From positions 1-8,490 of the forward strand of contig CALEIO010000138.1 of assembly GCA_937875885.1 (NCBI GenBank): DNA of 8,490 nt. The letters are read 5' to 3'. Positions 6,150 to 8,490 of the stretch are shown here, in pieces. Under the pieces are notes generated by a model that ran no database searches, was not told the DNA's origin, and was given only the letters and a program-made list of their open reading frames with translations. The first letter of the stretch is position 1; each line of letters opens with the position of its first letter. Origin of the DNA: an uncultured Clostridia bacterium. GTDB lineage: Bacteria > Bacillota > Clostridia > Oscillospirales > Acutalibacteraceae. The translations under genes and the position numbers were made by a program.

Positions 6150-6482
6150 ATGACTGAGAACTTTACTCGAAAAGCATACATTGCTTTGTTTAATTTGCTT
6201 GATTCAAGATTTGATAAAACACAAGATGGGGAATTGGGTAGATTATTAAGCGGCATGAATCCAACCATGTTTGTTGATGATGCTTCGGCTGATTCTGCGT
6301 GTTACGAGGATTTTTGTGAATGCGCAAAATTATATAAAGATGAGACTGTTACTTGCTCATATAAGACCTCGGTTGATTTTCTGAAATTGTATTGCAATGA
6401 ATTTGGGTTTGACATAAAGAGTGTTGTAGAAAACATCACATTGGATGAATATATTAATTTCTTTGAAAATGCTGATTTATAA
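6150..6482 (+). CDS. Small acidic immunity-like protein
   Basis: A 110-residue soluble protein starting 12 bases after the preceding stop; the ribosome site is weak (GGTG at 6141-6144). The segment YIALFNLLDSRF (10-21), followed by GELGRLLSGMNPTMF (27-41) and then ASADSACYEDFCECAK (45-60), follows a pattern I associate with small immunity proteins ('..AM..LL......LG.LLS.M....DG..AD.A.w.DW..c'). I cannot name the family with certainty. The second half (SVDFLKLYCNEFGFDIKSVV) looks helical. Its strongly acidic character fits an inhibitor of a nuclease, which binds nucleic acid and is often basic. It is the last gene of the cassette, about 100 bases from the tRNA-Leu end. Confidence 0.65.
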   Translation: MTENFTRKAYIALFNLLDSRFDKTQDGELGRLLSGMNPTMFVDDASADSACYEDFCECAKLYKDETVTCSYKTSVDFLKLYCNEFGFDIKSVVENITLDEYINFFENADL

Positions 6483-6511
6483 ACGCGAAGAGGTTTAATT
6501 TGGCACAGCCT

Positions 6512-6536
6512 GTTCAAGCCCTGCCACCGCGCACAA
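6512..6536 (+). repeat. tRNA 3'-end-like fragment, inverted relative to tRNA-Leu
   Basis: Read on the plus strand, GTTCAAGCCCTGCCACC and the following GCGCACAAA resemble the T-loop and 3' end of a tRNA. Compared with the minus-strand tRNA-Leu 3' end (6580-6603), I count 3 mismatches and one extra base over 25 positions. It therefore forms an imperfect inverted repeat with the real tRNA around the hairpin at 6551-6570. It may be a remnant of a tRNA 3' end left by recombination. No whole tRNA can be folded here. Confidence 0.4.
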
Positions 6537-6550
6537 ATAAAATAAAGAAA

Positions 6551-6580
6551 GGGATACCAAAAGGTATCCCTTATCTTTAT
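6551..6580 (-). terminator. Terminator of tRNA-Leu, probably bidirectional
   Basis: GGGATACC (6551-6558) and GGTATCCC (6563-6570) form a perfect 8-bp stem with a four-base loop. On the minus strand it lies 10 bases after the tRNA 3' end and is followed by a T-rich run (TTTCTTTATTTTATT). On the plus strand it is followed by TTATCTTT, so it may also end the cassette transcript. Confidence 0.8.
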
Positions 6581-6592
6581 GGTGCGGGTGAC
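6580..6592. repeat. Second copy of the 13-bp direct repeat, candidate attR inside tRNA-Leu
   Basis: TGGTGCGGGTGAC forms the 3' end of tRNA-Leu and is identical to 4250-4262. Integration at this site would keep the tRNA intact, as seen for elements that carry a copy of the tRNA 3' end. Confidence 0.45.
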
Positions 6593-6663
6593 AGGACTTG
6601 AACCTGCACGGTGTTGCCACCAGAACCTAAATCTGGCGCGTCTGCCAATTCCGCCACACCCGC
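6580..6663 (-). tRNA. tRNA-Leu (anticodon UAG)
   Basis: On the minus strand the 84-base sequence starts GCGGGTG and ends CACCCGC followed by A and an encoded CCA, giving a 7-bp acceptor stem. The anticodon stem CCAGA/TCTGG encloses TTTAGGT, so the anticodon is TAG (UAG), which reads CUN leucine codons. A variable arm (GGTGGCAACACC) marks a class II tRNA, and the T-loop is GTTCAAGTC. Its promoter lies upstream at 6718-6746 and a terminator follows. The 3' end is repeated at 4250-4262. Confidence 0.95.
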
Positions 6664-6717
6664 GTAAGTGCTGTGAGTTTTTGTTGTGCTGTTGCGATTT
6701 GTCGCTTCAACCGTTTT

Positions 6718-6746
6718 ATTATATATTGTTTTGTGTGAAAATGCAA
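6718..6746 (-). promoter_or_regulatory. Promoter of tRNA-Leu
   Basis: On the minus strand, TTGCAT (plus coordinates 6741-6746) and TATAAT (6718-6723) are separated by 17 bases. Transcription would begin near 6711, leaving a 5' leader of about 48 bases for RNase P to remove. Confidence 0.7.
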
Positions 6747-6805
6747 GAATTATTTCTTGTGTGGCTTTTATGAGAATTGCATCGGTAGTGCACCTACGGT
6801 TACAG

Positions 6806-6834
6806 TTGCAAATGTTGCTTACGCTTGATATAAT
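6806..6834 (+). promoter_or_regulatory. Promoter of the ExbD-like gene
   Basis: TTGCAA (6806-6811) and TATAAT (6829-6834) are 17 bases apart, with TG one base before the -10. The start would be near 6841, giving a leader of about 65 bases. GTGCAC palindromes stand on each side, at 6788-6793 and 6849-6854. A small hairpin AGGCT/AGCCT (6842-6846 with 6860-6864) lies in the leader. Confidence 0.65.
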
Positions 6835-6906
6835 TATATATAGGCTCGGTGCACTGCGTAGCCTTATTTAGTAAAAGATAATTTATTTATATTATAGGTG
6901 ATTGGG

Positions 6907-7323
6907 ATGAATGAAGAAAAGGTTGTAAACAAAAAGGGCGGAAAGCGCAAGTTTCATCTTGTGAGAATTCTGATTCTGGTTGTGGTTTTCTGCATTGTGG
7001 TTTTTGGTGCGGTGATTGCATCTGATTGGTTATTTCCGAAAGATGACCCTACTGCTTCAGAGCCTGAGATTGTGGTTATTACAGTTTCGGGGGAGAATAT
7101 TGTGCTGAATGATGACAAGCAGGTGAGCTTTTCGGTTTTGGAGGAATACCTTGAAACAATGAACAATGCAGGTGACCTTTTTACCATTGCCCTTATAAAT
7201 GACACGGTAAACCCTGCTGATTACACAGTTTACAACAACATTGTAGACCTGCTTGCAACGTATGATATCCATTGCGAAAAGCTTACTGCACCCGCAACAG
7301 GTGACGAGGCTCTGATGCATTGA
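6907..7323 (+). CDS. Single-pass membrane protein with ExbD/TolR-like extracytoplasmic domain
   Basis: A 138-residue protein. A short basic cytoplasmic N-terminus (about residues 1-19, with KKGGKRK) is followed by one membrane helix (about 20-38, LVRILILVVVFCIVVFGAV) and an outside domain. That domain has the ExbD pattern: ITVSGENIVLNDDKQVSF, a helix (VLEEYLETM), a strand FTIALINDTVNPADY, a helix (VYNNIVDLLATY) and a final strand HCEKLTAP. ExbD/TolR proteins normally pair with ExbB/TolQ to couple proton flow to work at the envelope. No ExbB partner is next to it. The membrane segment lacks the usual Asp of proton-driven ExbD, which makes a stator role doubtful. ATG 6907 is chosen because AGGTGA (6896-6901) precedes it; GTG 6898 falls inside that site. 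Confidence 0.6.
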   Translation: MNEEKVVNKKGGKRKFHLVRILILVVVFCIVVFGAVIASDWLFPKDDPTASEPEIVVITVSGENIVLNDDKQVSFSVLEEYLETMNNAGDLFTIALINDTVNPADYTVYNNIVDLLATYDIHCEKLTAPATGDEALMH

Positions 7324-7365
7324 TGATAAATGCAGGAGTGGGTGAAATTTTCCTGCGAAAAAAAC

Positions 7366-7393
7366 TTGACTTTTTGTCGATGAGTGATATAAT
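7366..7393 (+). promoter_or_regulatory. Promoter of the SAM riboswitch-metK unit
   Basis: TTGACT (7366-7371) and TATAAT (7388-7393) are 16 bases apart, with TG one base before the -10. The start would be near 7400, just ahead of the riboswitch. Confidence 0.8.
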
Positions 7394-7410
7394 TAGTCCG
7401 TACAAATGAA

Positions 7411-7510
7411 TAACCGCTTATCAAGAGTGACTGAGGGACAGGCCCTGTGAAGTCCGGCAACCTGCATTTGTAAGGTGCCAAATCCTGCGGAATTCCGAAA
7501 GATGAGTTTT
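7411..7510 (+). promoter_or_regulatory. SAM-I (S-box) riboswitch
   Basis: The conserved S-box blocks occur in order. The P1 5' strand CTTATC (7417-7422) is followed by AAGAGTGACTGAGGGA, then GGCCCTGTGAAGTCCGGCAACC around the kink-turn. AAGGTGCCAAATCC comes next, then GAAAGATGAG, whose last six bases (7501-7506) pair with P1. When bound to S-adenosylmethionine the P1 stem is stabilised and the downstream terminator forms, so metK is shut off when its product is plentiful. Confidence 0.95.
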
Positions 7511-7512
7511 TT

Positions 7513-7543
7513 ACCGCTGTCGGAGTCCGACGGCGGTTTTTTT
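7513..7543 (+). terminator. Riboswitch-controlled intrinsic terminator
   Basis: ACCGCTGTCGG (7513-7523) pairs with CCGACGGCGGT (7527-7537) over 11 bp with one T-G pair and a 3-base loop, followed by a run of T to 7543. It lies between the SAM-I aptamer and metK, as in standard S-box transcription attenuation. Confidence 0.92.
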
Positions 7544-7581
7544 ATGGATTTTCTTATATAAAAATGGAAGGAGTTTTTATT

Positions 7582-8490
7582 ATGGCAAGATTTTTATTCA
7601 CATCTGAATCTGTTACAGAGGGACATCCCGACAAAGTTTGTGACCAGATTTCTGATGCAGTATTGGATGCAATCCTTGAAAACGACAAGACAGCTCACGT
7701 AGCATGTGAGACAACTACAACAACTGACTACATTGGTGTGCTGGGTGAAATCACAGCTAACTGTGATGTAGACATTGAGGCTATTGCTCGTCAGGTAGCT
7801 TGTGACATCGGCTACGACAACGACGGCTGTGGCTTTGACGGCAAGAAGTGCCAGGTTAAGGTGCTTATGGACAAGCAGTCTGCAGACATTGCAATGGGCG
7901 TTGACAACTCCCTTGAGCTTAAAGACGGCGAGAATGACGCTATGAATCAGCTTGGTGCAGGCGACCAGGGTATGATGTTTGGCTTTGCTTGCGACGAAAC
8001 ACCCGAGCTTATGCCTATGCCCATCTCTCTTGCACAGAAGCTTGCAATGAAGCTGACAGCTGTAAGAAAAGACGGCACACTTTCTTATCTTCGTCCCGAC
8101 GGCAAGACGCAGGTGACGGTGGAATATGTTGACGGCGTAGCAAAGCGTGTGGATACCGTAGTCGTTTCCACGCAACACGACGGTGAAGTGTCGCAAGAAG
8201 TCTTAAAGGCAGACATTAAAAAGTACGTTATCGACGCGATTATCCCTGAGGCGTTGATGGATGAAAACACGAAAATCTATATCAACCCGACGGGCAGATT
8301 TGAAATCGGCGGCCCCGAAGGCGACAGCGGTTTGACGGGTAGAAAAATCGTCGTGGATACCTACGGCGGTAGATGTGCGCACGGCGGTGGCGCGTTCTCG
8401 GGCAAAGACCCCACGAAGGTGGATAGAAGCGCGGCGTACTATTGCCGTTATATCGCAAAGAATATGGTTGCCGCAGGCGTAGCCGACGAG
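7582..8490 (+). CDS. metK: S-adenosylmethionine synthetase, 3' end beyond window; mosaic codon usage
   Basis: MetK makes S-adenosylmethionine from methionine and ATP in the cytosol, releasing phosphate and diphosphate. The window holds 303 residues of a protein usually near 385-400. Seen are [13 protein letters not shown] (6-18, active-site His and Asp), [10 protein letters not shown] (126-135), LRPDGK (170-175), STQHD (196-200), INPTGRF (234-240), GLTGRK (250-255) and [10 protein letters not shown] (267-276, substrate-binding lysine). GGAAGGAG lies 8 bases before the ATG. The frame is intact, but codon use changes at about 8089-8106. Before it, Thr is ACA or ACT in 12 of 12; after it, ACG in 7 of 9 and ACC in 2. 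Ala GCG goes from 0 of 17 to 6 of 12. The 3' part may come from another genome. Regulation is by the SAM-I leader. Confidence 0.93.
   Translation, partial: MARFLFTSESVTEGHPDKVCDQISDAVLDAILENDKTAHVACETTTTTDYIGVLGEITANCDVDIEAIARQVACDIGYDNDGCGFDGKKCQVKVLMDKQSADIAMGVDNSLELKDGENDAMNQLGAGDQGMMFGFACDETPELMPMPISLAQKLAMKLTAVRKDGTLSYLRPDGKTQVTVEYVDGVAKRVDTVVVSTQHDGEVSQEVLKADIKKYVIDAIIPEALMDENTKIYINPTGRFEIGGPEGDSGLTGRKIVVDTYGGRCAHGGGAFSGKDPTKVDRSAAYYCRYIAKNMVAAGVADE

Noticed and set aside
6579..6773. Small plus-strand frame starting MVRVTGLEPARC
   Set aside because: This is the well-known false translation of the antisense strand of a tRNA gene.
7332..7356. Hairpin GCAGGA/TCCTGC after the ExbD-like gene
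   Set aside because: The stem has only 6 bp, the loop is 13 bases, and it is followed by A residues rather than T on the plus strand, so it is a poor terminator.
7594..8196. Long open frame of 200 codons antisense to metK
   Set aside because: It lies wholly inside metK, has a Cys/Val/His-rich composition typical of reverse-strand shadows, and no ribosome site supports it.

Overview
The centre of this window (about 400-8090) looks like a low-GC, spore-forming Clostridia genome, plausibly Oscillospiraceae/Ruminococcaceae. The reasons are a GerA-type germination protein segment, a SAM-I riboswitch ahead of metK, strong sigma-A type promoters and AGGAGG-like ribosome binding sites. The genus is an inference. 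Both window ends look foreign to that genome. On the left, a GerA reading frame runs straight into the C-terminal half of a GC-rich trmD. On the right, metK changes codon usage abruptly inside a conserved motif. Chimeric assembly at conserved or microhomologous sites is the simplest explanation for both, so the fusions should not be taken as real genes without read support.

Layout: 21-1148 (minus) is the GerA/TrmD composite frame. 1295-4206 is a promoter, a polytopic GT-C-like membrane protein, an overlapping polyprenyl-phosphate GT2 glycosyltransferase and a terminator. Together these form a two-gene envelope glycosylation operon. 4250-6592 is an AT-rich accessory block. 6580-6663 (minus) is tRNA-Leu(UAG) with its own promoter and terminator. 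6806-7323 is an orphan ExbD/TolR-like single-pass membrane protein with its own promoter. 7366-8490 is a promoter, SAM-I riboswitch, terminator and metK, which runs off the right edge.

The most interesting part is the accessory block. A consensus promoter (TTGACA-N17-TAGAAT) is followed directly by an 18-bp palindrome with the Gram-positive LexA core GAAC-N4-GTTC. It drives a DUF4417 protein fused to a C-terminal domain that resembles the BECR/CdiA-CT class of nuclease toxins. Three small genes follow in the same direction with gaps of 4-12 bases: a CPCC zinc-ribbon-like protein, a probably frameshifted protein, and an acidic immunity-like protein. The order 'SOS-type operator, nuclease, immunity genes' resembles nuclease colicin operons but lies in a Gram-positive background with an unusual N-terminal domain. 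The block is flanked by a 13-bp direct repeat of the tRNA-Leu 3' end, as expected of an element inserted at a tRNA gene, although no integrase is present in the window.
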